64,000 bases of DNA, from the NCBI RefSeq assembly GCF_013114825.1, contig NZ_JAAVLX010000006.1, positions 1 to 64,000 of the forward strand, given 5' to 3'. The translations under genes and the position numbers were made by a program. How positions within the stretch are numbered: position 1 is the stretch's first letter; each line of letters begins with the position of its first letter. Source of the DNA: Bradyrhizobium australiense. GTDB taxonomy: Bacteria > Pseudomonadota > Alphaproteobacteria > Rhizobiales > Xanthobacteraceae. The notes beneath the pieces were generated by a model. That model saw only the letters and a program-made list of their open reading frames with translations, was not told the DNA's origin and made no database searches. Positions 15,716-23,411 of the stretch are shown one piece after another.

Positions 15716-15831
15716 CTGACGGCCTCGACCTTGGCTGGCCCGAAGTCGCGGCGATTGTTCTGGTGGGCGGGCGCCAGCCAGACCATCACGGCCACGATGA
15801 CGGATTTGCGGATCGCCAGCAGATTGTGCAT
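15712..15831 (-). CDS. Small membrane microprotein (39 aa), unknown
   Basis: A 39-codon frame starting MHNLLAIRKSVIVAVMVWLA. Two basic residues (R8, K9) precede a hydrophobic segment (about 10-21), followed by a basic tail (QNNRRDFGPAKVEAVR): a signal-peptide or single-pass pattern. AGGGAGA lies 8 bases upstream of the ATG at 15831, a good ribosome binding site. Its stop overlaps the next frame's start. It is divergent from the dehydrogenase gene at 15930. Confidence 0.55.
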   Translation of the reverse strand: MHNLLAIRKSVIVAVMVWLAPAHQNNRRDFGPAKVEAVR

Positions 15832-15929
15832 GGAAGGTCTCCCTTGTCGGATGAAAGGAGGCTAGAGAAACGGTTCGGTCCGCGATGTGAGGCGGGTCAC
15901 GCCGAGTTGGCGACGCGAAAGGAATGGCA

Positions 15930-16895
15930 ATGACGAAAGGTGCGCTCGCGCTGCTGGTGCATGGCGGGACCGAAAACTGGTCGCCGCGGCGCTGGAAGAG
16001 CCGGTTCGATGAGGTTTGCGCGGGGCGGTCTGTGCTGCTGTTGCCGGATGCGTCGTTCGATCCGGCCGATGTGCATTACGCGGCGGTGTGGAAGCCGCAT
16101 CCGGGCGAACTCGCCGCTTTCCCCAACCTGCGTGTCATCTTCAATCTCGGCGCTGGCGTCGATGCGCTGATGGCCGATCGCTCATTGCCCGACGTGCCGC
16201 TGGTGCGCGTCGCCGTCACCGACCTCACCGCGCGGATGACCGAATATGTCGTGCTGCATGTCTTGATGCACCACCGGCAGGAGCCCTACTTGCGGCATTC
16301 GCAGCGCGAAAAACGCTGGGCGCCGAAATCACAATGGGCAGCGGGCGCGATCTCTGTCGGCATCATGGGGCTCGGCACGCTTGGTGCTGACGCCGCCGAC
16401 GCAGTGCGGCGGCTGGGCTTTCGTGTCGCGGGCTGGAGCCGCAGCCCGCGAACGATCGACGGCATCGAATGCTTTCACGGCAAAGCACAGCTCGAGGCAT
16501 TTTTGCGGCGGACCGATATTCTGGTGTGCCTCCTGCCGCTGACGCCGGAGACGCGGCACATTCTCAATCGCGGGCTCTTTGAGAAACTGAATCGCACGAG
16601 TCCGCTTGGCGCGCCGGTCGTGATCAATGCCGGCCGCGGCGGCCTGCAGAACGAGGCCGACATTTTGCAATGCCTCGACGACGGCACGCTCGGCGGCGCC
16701 TCGCTCGACGTCTATGCCACCGAGCCGCTGCCTGCCGACAGCCCGTTCTGGACCCATCCAAAAGTGGTGCTGACCCCGCACAACGCCGCCGATACCGATC
16801 CCGACGAGATATCGAAATACGTCGCGCGCCAGATCGCGCGGTTTGAGGACGGCGGCACGCTGGAGAATGTCGTGGTTCGCGAGCGCGGGTATTAG
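15930..16895 (+). CDS. ghrA: Glyoxylate/hydroxypyruvate reductase A-type dehydrogenase
   Basis: A 321-residue D-2-hydroxyacid dehydrogenase of the GhrA group, reducing glyoxylate or hydroxypyruvate with NAD(P)H in the cytoplasm. Rossmann glycine motif GLGTLG (about 147-152) follows VGIM; INAGRG (about 230) and the T-P-H-N catalytic histidine (about 290) are intact, as is the family mark E-P-L-P-A-D-S-P-F-W. The catalytic Arg lies in the INAGRGG segment. I chose the second ATG (15930), 7 bases after AAAGG, over the one at 15924. Confidence 0.85.
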   Translation: MTKGALALLVHGGTENWSPRRWKSRFDEVCAGRSVLLLPDASFDPADVHYAAVWKPHPGELAAFPNLRVIFNLGAGVDALMADRSLPDVPLVRVAVTDLTARMTEYVVLHVLMHHRQEPYLRHSQREKRWAPKSQWAAGAISVGIMGLGTLGADAADAVRRLGFRVAGWSRSPRTIDGIECFHGKAQLEAFLRRTDILVCLLPLTPETRHILNRGLFEKLNRTSPLGAPVVINAGRGGLQNEADILQCLDDGTLGGASLDVYATEPLPADSPFWTHPKVVLTPHNAADTDPDEISKYVARQIARFEDGGTLENVVVRERGY

Positions 16896-16904
16896 AACTC
16901 TATC

Positions 16905-16941
16905 GTCGTCCCCGCGAACACGATGCTTTCGCAGGGACGAC
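16905..16941. repeat. Short hairpin repeat between convergent genes
   Basis: GTCGTCCCCGCGAA (16905-16918) and TTCGCAGGGACGAC (16928-16941) form a stem with one bulge. It separates the dehydrogenase and the TetR gene, which converge, and may act as a bidirectional terminator. It resembles the shortest form of the 'gtcatccccgcgaa' repeat family seen at 25345 and 60622. Confidence 0.55.
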
Positions 16942-16948
16942 GCGCAGG

Positions 16949-17608
16949 CTATCCCGCCGTCCCGATCATCACGTTGATTGCGCCGTTGACGATTGCCTCC
17001 AGTTCCTTTCGCGGCACCTGGGCGCGGGCGCGGATGGCGATGGTGTGAATGGTGGCGGAGGCGAGTTGCGCCAGCACGGCCGCGTCGGCGCTCGCCGGTA
17101 GCTCGCCCTTTTCCTGGGCGAGCCGGAAACAGACCGCAAAGGCCTTGTCGAGCTCGGCAAAGCCTTCTAGCACCATCGCGCGGATATCGGGGTCATGTAC
17201 CGCCTCGGAGGCTGCGGTCATTACCGTGAAGCAGCCGCGCGGACCGGATTCGCCGGACAGATAGATGTCGAGCGCCACCGCATAGATGCGTTCCAGGCGC
17301 TTTCGGATCGGCAGTTCGTTCCTGAAGATATCGCCCATCGCAACCCGCGCGTCGTCGCGATAGCGACGGTAGCTCTTGATGAAGAGTTCGCGCTTGTCGC
17401 CGAACGCCCCATAGAGGCTCGGCCGGTTCATGCCGGTGGCCGCGGAGAGATCGTCGAGCGAGGTGGCCGCAAAACCGTCCTTCCGAAAGAGGTCGAGGGC
17501 CTTGCCGAGCGCAACGTCCGGCTCATAGGCGCGCGGGCGGCCCCGCCGCTTGGGCAGGACAGGGGCATCAATTCGGGGGACCGGGGGCTTCTTATTTTTT
17601 TGTACCAT
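16949..17608 (-). CDS. TetR family regulator, divergent from GST
   Basis: A 219-residue TetR regulator. A basic N-terminal arm (KKPPVPRIDAPVLPKRRGRPR) precedes the helix-turn-helix at about 28-75 (FAATSLDDLSAATGMNRPSLYGAFGDKRELF). The ligand domain contains the GPRGCFTVMTAASEAVHDP segment of the AefR/YxaF-like subgroup (TetR_C_16 type). The start at 17608 lies close to a palindrome at 17634-17656, suggesting self-control and control of the divergent glutathione transferase. The ribosome binding site is weak (AAGGAA at a long spacing). Confidence 0.85.
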   Translation of the reverse strand: MVQKNKKPPVPRIDAPVLPKRRGRPRAYEPDVALGKALDLFRKDGFAATSLDDLSAATGMNRPSLYGAFGDKRELFIKSYRRYRDDARVAMGDIFRNELPIRKRLERIYAVALDIYLSGESGPRGCFTVMTAASEAVHDPDIRAMVLEGFAELDKAFAVCFRLAQEKGELPASADAAVLAQLASATIHTIAIRARAQVPRKELEAIVNGAINVMIGTAG

Positions 17609-17633
17609 TTCGCAAAAAATTCCTTGACCGGGC

Positions 17634-17656
17634 TTATATTATGCGGAACAGTATAA
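17634..17656. promoter_or_regulatory. Imperfect palindrome in TetR/GST divergent promoter
   Basis: 23 bases beginning TTATA and ending TATAA, with partial symmetry inside (centre at GCGG). It lies 25 bases from the TetR start and 58 bases from the GST start. The TATTAT and TATAAA pieces could also be opposing -10 elements, so operator and promoter may coincide. Confidence 0.5.
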
Positions 17657-17714
17657 AAATCAATCCTGGCCGCCTTGACGTCGGCCCGATTGATCAACCG
17701 CCAAGGAGGCTCCC

Positions 17715-18359
17715 ATGGACCTGTATTTCTCGCCGCTGGCCTGTTCGCTGGCGACACGGATCGCGCTGTACGAAGCCGGCGTCGACGCCAATTATCTCGA
17801 AGTCGATCCCAAGACCAAGGTGGTGCAGAAGGACGGCTCGGATTTCCGGACAGTCAATCCGCTCGGGCTGGTGCCGACGCTGCGCACCGACGAAGGCAAG
17901 GTGCTGACCGAGAACGCCGCCATCCTGCAATATGTCGCCGACCGTTTTCCGCAAGCCGGCATCTCGGCCACATCGGCTGAGGAACGCAGCCGCCTGCATC
18001 AATGGCTGTGCTTCATCGGCACCGAACTGCACAAGGCGCTGTTCGTGCCGCTGCTCGACAAGACGGCACCGCAGGACGCAAAGACTTATGCGCTGAACAA
18101 GAACCTGTCGCGGCTCGACTATCTCGAGAATTACCTGAAGGGCCGCGAATTCCTGCTCGATCACTTCAGCGTCGCGGATGCCTATCTCGTCACCATCATC
18201 AACTGGACAATGGCGACGCCGCCGATCGAGCTGGCGAAGTGGCCGGCGGTGAAAGCCTATTACGAGCGGCTGCGCGCCCGCCCCTCTATCGCAAAGGCGG
18301 TCGCCGAGGAGTTCGAATTGTACAAGGCCGAACTCGCGCGGCACAAGGCAGCGGCATAA
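17715..18359 (+). CDS. Glutathione S-transferase
   Basis: A 214-residue beta-class-like glutathione transferase (bacterial GST). The N-terminal domain starts MDLYFSPLACSLATRIALYEAG, with the Cys-10-like residue of beta-class enzymes, then NPLGLVPTLRTDEGKVLTENAAILQYV, where LTENAAI binds the glutathione gamma-glutamyl group. The C-terminal domain ends with FLLDHFSVADAYLVTII, the helix cap motif. AAGGAGG precedes the ATG at 17715. Probably repressed by the divergent TetR regulator and induced by an electrophile. Confidence 0.9.
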   Translation: MDLYFSPLACSLATRIALYEAGVDANYLEVDPKTKVVQKDGSDFRTVNPLGLVPTLRTDEGKVLTENAAILQYVADRFPQAGISATSAEERSRLHQWLCFIGTELHKALFVPLLDKTAPQDAKTYALNKNLSRLDYLENYLKGREFLLDHFSVADAYLVTIINWTMATPPIELAKWPAVKAYYERLRARPSIAKAVAEEFELYKAELARHKAAA

Positions 18360-18363
18360 AGCG

Positions 18364-18571
18364 AAGAGCGTCCCGGACGCGGTGCAGCACCCCTTCGGTG
18401 ATCCATCGCAGAGCCGGGACCCATTTTGTGTTTGCGCCACACAGCAACTGTAGCCCGGATGGAGCGAAGCGAAATCCGGACGTCGCGCAACATACGGAGC
18501 TATCCCGGATTGCGCGGAGCCTGTCATCGGGCGCGCATTCGCGCGACCGTTGGCTCCATCCGGACTACGAA
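18364..18571. repeat. Two dispersed repeats side by side
   Basis: 18364-18423 carries 'gcgtcccggacgcggtgcagcac... gagccgggaccc' (the CCGCGTCCGGGA family). 18452-18571 begins 'gtagcccggatggagcgaagc' and ends 'ggctccatccggactac', an inverted pair of the 'GTAGCCCGGATGGAGCG' family also at 33752-33842. No gene is present between the GST and the TetR stop. Confidence 0.7.
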
Positions 18572-18574
18572 TGG

Positions 18575-19141
18575 TCACTCAGGCGGCGCCAGCAATCGCG
18601 CCGTCAGATCGCTCAGCGCGCGGCGAAAGATCTTGGCGTTGCCCCGCGCCCGCGCCAGCACTAGCGCGCCCTGGATGGTGAGGAGCGCATCTTCGGCGCG
18701 CCGCTGCGCCTGGCTGTTCGTCAGGTGGGATCGCCGCAGCAGCGCGGCGAGCGCCGTCTGCCAGCGTGCGAAATAGCCATCGACCGCTTCGGCAAAACTG
18801 TCGCGCGCCGCGCCGAGTGCCACCATCCCGACCAGGCAGACGCGGTCGCCGGAATGGAAATACTGATCGACACCCGCGATCATCGCAGCGATGGCGCGCG
18901 CGGGATCGTCGGCGGTGCGCAAGGGCGCGAAGATATTGAGTTCGAACCAGGTGTCGATATCGGCCAGGACCTCGGCCTCCATCTGCTCTTTGCCGCCGGG
19001 GAACAGATGATAGAGGCTGCCCTTACCGAGCCCGGTGGCCTCGGTGATCAGCGTCAGCGAGGCTCCCTCATAGCCATGCGCGCGAAACACCTCGCCGAGC
19101 GCGCGCAGCACCTCCCCGTGCTCGACGCCTTTCTTCAGCAT
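18575..19141 (-). CDS. TetR family regulator in operon with DUF1348
   Basis: A 188-residue TetR regulator with its helix-turn-helix at about 11-55 (VFRAHGYEGASLTLITEATGLGKGSLYHLFPGGKEQM). The ligand domain contains DRVCLVGMVALGAARD. It begins 4 bases after the DUF1348 stop, so the two are cotranscribed, and a perfect 16-base palindrome lies upstream of DUF1348 (19647-19662). This organisation suggests a repressor that controls its own operon. Confidence 0.87.
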   Translation of the reverse strand: MLKKGVEHGEVLRALGEVFRAHGYEGASLTLITEATGLGKGSLYHLFPGGKEQMEAEVLADIDTWFELNIFAPLRTADDPARAIAAMIAGVDQYFHSGDRVCLVGMVALGAARDSFAEAVDGYFARWQTALAALLRRSHLTNSQAQRRAEDALLTIQGALVLARARGNAKIFRRALSDLTARLLAPPE

Positions 19142-19145
19142 CTGA

Positions 19146-19613
19146 TCATAGCGGGTTCTCGCTCAGCCCCGCGACGTCGGCGGGGCGCGGGCCCGGTGCC
19201 GGCCAGCGGAAGCGGCGCTCGCTCTCCTTGATGGCGATATCATTGATGCTGGCCTCGCGGCGGCGCATCAGCCCGTGGTCGTCAAACTCCCACTGCTCAT
19301 TGCCATAGGAGCGATGCCACTGCCCGGCATCGTCGTGCCACTCATACTGGAAGCGCACCGCGATGCGGTTCTGATCGAACGCCCAGAGATCCTTGATCAG
19401 GCGGTAATCATGCTCCTTCGCCCATTTGCGGGTGAGGAATTCGACGATCGCCTCACGGCCCTGGAAGAATTCGGAGCGGTTTCGCCAGCGGCTGTCCTCG
19501 GTATAGGCGAGCGACACCCGCACCGGATCGCGCGAATTCCAGGCGTCTTCCGCCATGCGCGCTTTTTGCGCTGCAGTTTCGCGGGTGAACGGCGGCAGCG
19601 GCGGACGCGACAT
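19146..19613 (-). CDS. DUF1348 / NTF2-fold protein
   Basis: A 155-residue protein of the DUF1348 (SnoaL-like, nuclear transport factor 2) family. Characteristic stretches are KARMAEDAWNSRDPVRVSLAYTEDSRWRNR, FFQGREAIVEFLTRKWAKE and RFQYEWHDDAGQWHRSYGNEQWEFDDHGLM. No reaction is known. CAGGAG lies 7 bases before the ATG at 19613. It leads the two-gene operon with a TetR regulator. Confidence 0.9.
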   Translation of the reverse strand: MSRPPLPPFTRETAAQKARMAEDAWNSRDPVRVSLAYTEDSRWRNRSEFFQGREAIVEFLTRKWAKEHDYRLIKDLWAFDQNRIAVRFQYEWHDDAGQWHRSYGNEQWEFDDHGLMRRREASINDIAIKESERRFRWPAPGPRPADVAGLSENPL

Positions 19614-19646
19614 GACACTTCTCCTGAGTGGCGGTTCCGGAGACAT

Positions 19647-19662
19647 TGTACCGATCGGTACA
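19647..19662. promoter_or_regulatory. Perfect 16-bp palindromic operator
   Basis: TGTACCGATCGGTACA is a perfect 16-base palindrome 33 bases before the DUF1348 start. TGTACCGATCGGTACA-like sites (T-G/A-T-A-C-C-G centred) are classic for TetR proteins. The likely binder is the TetR encoded at 18575-19141. Confidence 0.8.
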
Positions 19663-19679
19663 GAGAGTCAATCCGAGAT

Positions 19680-20132
19680 TTACTCCGGCGCCAGATCGGC
19701 CTTCATCAACAGCCGCAGCGATTTCGGGATCGGCTGCGCCCGTCCTTCGCGGATGAAGGCGACGCGCACTTCGGCCTTGATGAGGATATCCTCGCCGCGG
19801 CGCACCTCCTGCGCCAGCGTGATGGAAGCGCCCTTCACCGCGACCGGCCACGTTACGACGTCGAGCACATCGTCCATCCGCGCCGGCCGCAGAAAGTCGA
19901 GCTGCATCGAGCGCACCACGAAGGCAAAGCCCGGCGTCTCCTCCTGCGCCTGTTCGAACAGCGCGTGCTGCGCCGCGCCCATCAGCCGCAGATGATTGGT
20001 CCGCCCGCGCTCCATGAAGCGCAGGTAATTGGCATGATAGACGATGCCGGAAAAATCGGTGTCCTCGTAATAAACGCGGACCTGCATGTGATGGCGGCCG
20101 TCGCGGATCTCGCCGTCGAGGGAGGAGGTCAT
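19680..20132 (-). CDS. ybgC: YbgC-type acyl-CoA thioesterase
   Basis: A 150-residue hot-dog thioesterase of the Tol-Pal-associated YbgC family, hydrolysing acyl-CoA. The catalytic Asp is in VYYEDTDFSGIVYHANYLRFMERGR (about residues 20-44), where D-x-x-G-I-V-Y/F-H is the active-site motif. In many alphaproteobacteria ybgC follows ruvB and precedes tolQRAB-pal; here ruvB is 2.2 kb upstream on the same strand and the tol genes are not adjacent. The ATG at 20132 is used. Confidence 0.88.
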   Translation of the reverse strand: MTSSLDGEIRDGRHHMQVRVYYEDTDFSGIVYHANYLRFMERGRTNHLRLMGAAQHALFEQAQEETPGFAFVVRSMQLDFLRPARMDDVLDVVTWPVAVKGASITLAQEVRRGEDILIKAEVRVAFIREGRAQPIPKSLRLLMKADLAPE

Positions 20133-20156
20133 TTTGAGCTATCTATTCCTGCGCGA

Positions 20157-20345
20157 CTAGAAACGACGGCGTGGCGGCGCTTCTGCGTTCGGATCAGAGC
20201 CGCCCATCTTCGCAAGTCTACGACCGGCTTCGCGCTCAACAAACGCCTTCAATGCTATTCGCACGACAGCAGGTTTATCAGCGAACCCGGCGAATCGCCG
20301 CGCGTTTGCAAATAAATGATCGTCGATCGAAATCTCTATTCTCAT
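20157..20345 (-). CDS. VapB-type antitoxin, orphan
   Basis: A 62-residue ribbon-helix-helix-like protein: MRIEISIDDHLFANARRFAG followed by KPAVVRIALKAFVEREAGRRLAKMGG matches the VapB antitoxin family (Pfam VapB_antitoxin), which binds DNA and a PIN-domain toxin. The tail is Pro/Arg-rich. The VapC toxin normally follows directly on the same strand; here the next gene is ybgC, so it is orphaned. I used the ATG at 20345; a GTG nine bases earlier is an alternative. Confidence 0.7.
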   Translation of the reverse strand: MRIEISIDDHLFANARRFAGFADKPAVVRIALKAFVEREAGRRLAKMGGSDPNAEAPPRRRF

Positions 20346-20397
20346 CTCGGCCACCCTGATCTTCGAGGAATATATAGCTCGACAGGATGCGGGTTGG

Positions 20398-21309
20398 CTA
20401 CGCCACCGCCGGCCTTGCCGCCCCCAGCGTCACCAGCACGATTTCCGGGGGCACCCCGAGCCGGAACGGCATTATGCTGCAGCCGAGGCCGCCGGAGACG
20501 ACAACGTCGCAGTTCATCTTGATGTGGCCATAGGCGAGTTGCTGGCCGGACGGCGAGATCGGCGACCAGCCGAGCATCCGCACCTGGCCGCCATGGGTAT
20601 GGCCGGAAAGCTGCAGCGCGACGCGCGAGGGCACACGCCGCGCGACGTCGGGCTCATGCGCCATCAGAACCACGGGCGCATCGTCCGTGATCTTCGCCAG
20701 CGTCGCGCCTAGATCGTCGACGCCGATGCGCCGGCCGGGCCTGAACCGACGCGCCGGCATATAGGCGAGCTGGTCGCCTAATCCGGCGAGCCAGAACGAT
20801 TGGCCGTTCTTGCTGAGCTTCCTGGCGTCGTTTTCGTAAACGGGAATGCCGACAGCTTCCAGCGCAAGGCCCGCGCTCGGCAGCCCCTGCCCGTTGCGCT
20901 GCACTTCCTTGTCTTCCCACCAGTCGTGATTACCGAGCACCGCATGAACGCCGAGCGGCGCCTTCAATCCGGCCAGCACGGCCGCCCATTCGGCGTCAGG
21001 GATGAATCGCGTCACCTTGCGATGCCCGGCCACGTAGTCGCCGAGCATGACGACAATGTCAGGCTTGAGCGCATTGGTGCGCGCGACGATCTCACCGATA
21101 TGATCGAGCGACATCCAGGGGTCGCAGGCATGGAGATCGGCAATGGCGGCGATCCTCAGCTTGAGACCTGCCGGCCATTGCGGCGGCGACAGGTCGTACC
21201 GCGTGACGCGAAGCCGGACGACCGGCGCTGAGAACCCGTATGCGGTGGTCGAGACGCCCAGAGCGCCCAATCCACCCATGGACTTCAAGAAATGACGGCG
21301 TGTTAACAT
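20398..21309 (-). CDS. Tat-exported metallophosphoesterase
   Basis: A 303-residue calcineurin-like phosphoesterase of the YaeI/UDP-diacylglucosamine hydrolase-like group. A twin-arginine leader (LTRRHFLKSMGGLGALGVST) directs folded export. Metal-binding motifs are in order: I-A-D-L-H (about 55), G-D-Y (about 90), G-N-H-D-W-W (about 126), M-A-H-E (about 216) and S-G-H-T-H-G-G-Q (about 236). The ATG at 21309 is chosen. The substrate is unknown; UDP-diacylglucosamine or a phospholipid is possible by family analogy. Confidence 0.88.
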   Translation of the reverse strand: MLTRRHFLKSMGGLGALGVSTTAYGFSAPVVRLRVTRYDLSPPQWPAGLKLRIAAIADLHACDPWMSLDHIGEIVARTNALKPDIVVMLGDYVAGHRKVTRFIPDAEWAAVLAGLKAPLGVHAVLGNHDWWEDKEVQRNGQGLPSAGLALEAVGIPVYENDARKLSKNGQSFWLAGLGDQLAYMPARRFRPGRRIGVDDLGATLAKITDDAPVVLMAHEPDVARRVPSRVALQLSGHTHGGQVRMLGWSPISPSGQQLAYGHIKMNCDVVVSGGLGCSIMPFRLGVPPEIVLVTLGAARPAVA

Positions 21310-21403
21310 GTGATCCAATCGTGATGCACCACGAACATGGTGGCGGATTGAGCCCGAATTGCGGTGCCTTTGTGCAGAACGTCAGCAGAGCTCCAGCAGC
21401 TTC

Positions 21404-22273
21404 TCACCAGCGGTTCTGTCCTACCAGAGCATCCAGCCTTGCCTTCAGTTCAGCGGCTGCGCGGTAATACCACACGCCGCCGAGGAGATCGCGAAAGCGC
21501 TTGTTGGCGATAGCTTCGCGCTCGATGCGCTCGATGGTTTCCATGCTGATGATATCCTCGAGCGGGCCTGCCGCGAGCAGCGACAGCAACACCGGGTTGG
21601 TTTCGATCTTCAGGATCTCGACGATGAGGTCGATCGCCTTGTCGGGATCCTCCTCCCGCAGATCACGTTCGTAGTCCATCATGGTGAAGAAATTGTCATC
21701 GCGGTCGCGCTCGGACTTCGAATATTGCTCGACCCAGGCGCGCGCCAGCTCGGCTACCGACATTGCCTCGCAATCGAGCGAGCGCTTCGGCGTCCGGCGC
21801 GCGCGATCGTCGGCGCGCCAGGCTTTGCTGTCGGCAATCGCCTCGATGCGGCGCGTGAACGGCTGATCGGGCCCGAAGTGAATTCCGCCCAGCAGCCAGC
21901 GCAGGGCGGTATTGTGTTTCGCCTCGGCCTCGATGCGGCCGATCACGGCGGCGCCATGAGCATAGAGCAGCGACAGCATGAACTTGTCGTTGAGCTGCAT
22001 CACCGTCGGCTTGTCGGACTCGGAGCGCAGCACTTCAAGCGCGAGGTCGAGCGCGCGGTCCGGCCGCTTGTGCGGCAGATGATCGAAGTAAAGGATCGCC
22101 GACCACGCGGCGCCCGTCTGGTCGCGGCGGCTCAGCCGCTGCAGCGCGCCCCACATCGAGGCGAGTTCGTAGATCGATATGGCGTCGAGAAACGTTTCGG
22201 TGTCATCGGGCGTCGCCAGTTCCGGCGCCGCTGCGATGAGGGCAAGCATGTCAGCGTCTTCGGTCGATGCCAT
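21404..22273 (-). CDS. Conserved hypothetical protein, helical
   Basis: A 289-residue soluble protein I do not recognise. It reads as mostly alpha-helical, with two similar halves: an N-terminal part (YELASMWGALQRLSRRDQTGAAWSAILYFDHLP, RALDLALEVLRSESDKPTVMQLN) and a C-terminal part (AELARAWVEQYSKSERDRDDNFFTMMDYERDLREEDPDKAIDLIVEILKIETNPVLLSLLAAGPLEDII). The second is reminiscent of DUF6869-type proteins. There is no signal peptide. I chose the ATG at 22273; the longer frame to 22375 overlaps the ruvB 3' end. Confidence 0.65.
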   Translation of the reverse strand: MASTEDADMLALIAAAPELATPDDTETFLDAISIYELASMWGALQRLSRRDQTGAAWSAILYFDHLPHKRPDRALDLALEVLRSESDKPTVMQLNDKFMLSLLYAHGAAVIGRIEAEAKHNTALRWLLGGIHFGPDQPFTRRIEAIADSKAWRADDRARRTPKRSLDCEAMSVAELARAWVEQYSKSERDRDDNFFTMMDYERDLREEDPDKAIDLIVEILKIETNPVLLSLLAAGPLEDIISMETIERIEREAIANKRFRDLLGGVWYYRAAAELKARLDALVGQNRW

Positions 22274-22364
22274 TGTTGTTGCACTCCACTGCAAGCAAGC
22301 CGGCCGCTCAAGCGCCGGCTGTTTCGCCGTTAGTGCATTGCCGGAGTGATCGGGTTCGAAGCGA

Positions 22365-23411
22365 TCAGTCGTCACTGCCGTTGCCGAAAAGGCCGAACTG
22401 CGCGGGATCGCGCGCGGGCTCGGCGAGGCCGAGATGGCGGAACGCGTGCGAGGTGAGCAGCCGGCCGCGCGGGGTGCGCTGCAAATAGCCGCACTGGATC
22501 AGATACGGCTCGATGATGTCCTCGATGGCGTCACGCGGCTCCGACAGCGCGGCCGCCATGGTCTCGACGCCGACCGGGCCGCCGCCATAGTTCAGCGCGA
22601 TCGTCGTGAGGTAACGCCGGTCCATGGCATCCAGGCCGGCGGCGTCGACTTCCAGCGCGCTCAGCGCGTGATCGGCGATCGCACGGTCGACGGAGCTGGC
22701 ATCGGCGGCGGATGCAAAATCGCGCACGCGGCGCAGCAGGCGGCCGGCGATGCGCGGCGTGCCGCGGGCGCGGCGCGCGATCTCGTTGGCGCCATCCGGC
22801 GTCATGCCGATGTTGAGCACGCGGGCGCCGCGGGAAACGATCTTCTCCAGCTCTTCCTCGGTGTAGAAGTTCAGCCGGATCGGAATGCCGAAACGGTCGC
22901 GCAGCGGATTGGTCAACAGCCCTGCGCGCGTGGTGGCGCCGACCAGCGTGAACTTTGCGAGATCAATCTTCACCGAACGCGCCGCAGGCCCCTCGCCGAT
23001 GATCAAGTCGAGCTGGAAATCCTCCATCGCGGGATAGAGCACCTCCTCGACCGCGGGGCTCAGGCGATGGATTTCGTCGATGAAAAGCACGTCGCGCTCT
23101 TCGAGATTGGTGAGAAGTGCGGCAAGATCGCCAGCCTTGGCGATGACGGGGCCGGAGGTGGCGCGAAAGCCGACGCCCAGTTCGCGCGCCACGATCTGCG
23201 CCAGCGTGGTCTTGCCGAGACCAGGGGGCCCGACGAACAGCACGTGATCCAGCGCCTCGCCCCGCTTGCGCGCCGCCTCGATGAAGATCGAGAGATTCTT
23301 GCGCGCCTGCGCCTGGCCGACGAACTCGGACAGCAATTGCGGGCGCAGCGCGGTGTCGCCGACATCATCGGAACGGCGCTCGGGAGTGATGATGCGGGAG
23401 GGGGTGTTCAC
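22365..23411 (-). CDS. ruvB: Holliday junction branch migration ATPase RuvB
   Basis: A 348-residue AAA+ motor that drives Holliday-junction branch migration with RuvA. Walker A GPPGLGKTT is at about 61-69, Walker B I-D-E-I-H at about 111-115, sensor 1 VGATTRAG at about 160, and the arginine-finger region NPLRDRFG follows. The C-terminal winged helix carries QCGYLQRTPRGR. It starts with GTG at 23411, overlapping the TGA of the cytidine deaminase gene (GTGA), so translation is coupled. Confidence 0.97.
   Translation of the reverse strand: MNTPSRIITPERRSDDVGDTALRPQLLSEFVGQAQARKNLSIFIEAARKRGEALDHVLFVGPPGLGKTTLAQIVARELGVGFRATSGPVIAKAGDLAALLTNLEERDVLFIDEIHRLSPAVEEVLYPAMEDFQLDLIIGEGPAARSVKIDLAKFTLVGATTRAGLLTNPLRDRFGIPIRLNFYTEEELEKIVSRGARVLNIGMTPDGANEIARRARGTPRIAGRLLRRVRDFASAADASSVDRAIADHALSALEVDAAGLDAMDRRYLTTIALNYGGGPVGVETMAAALSEPRDAIEDIIEPYLIQCGYLQRTPRGRLLTSHAFRHLGLAEPARDPAQFGLFGNGSDD

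Noticed and set aside
15548..15865. A 105-codon plus-strand frame
   Set aside because: It has no ribosome binding site or family and lies opposite the two overlapping microprotein frames, which have better signals.
18364..18571. A transcription terminator after the GST gene
   Set aside because: The hairpins belong to two dispersed palindromic repeats with other copies in the window and have no T-run; I list them as repeats.
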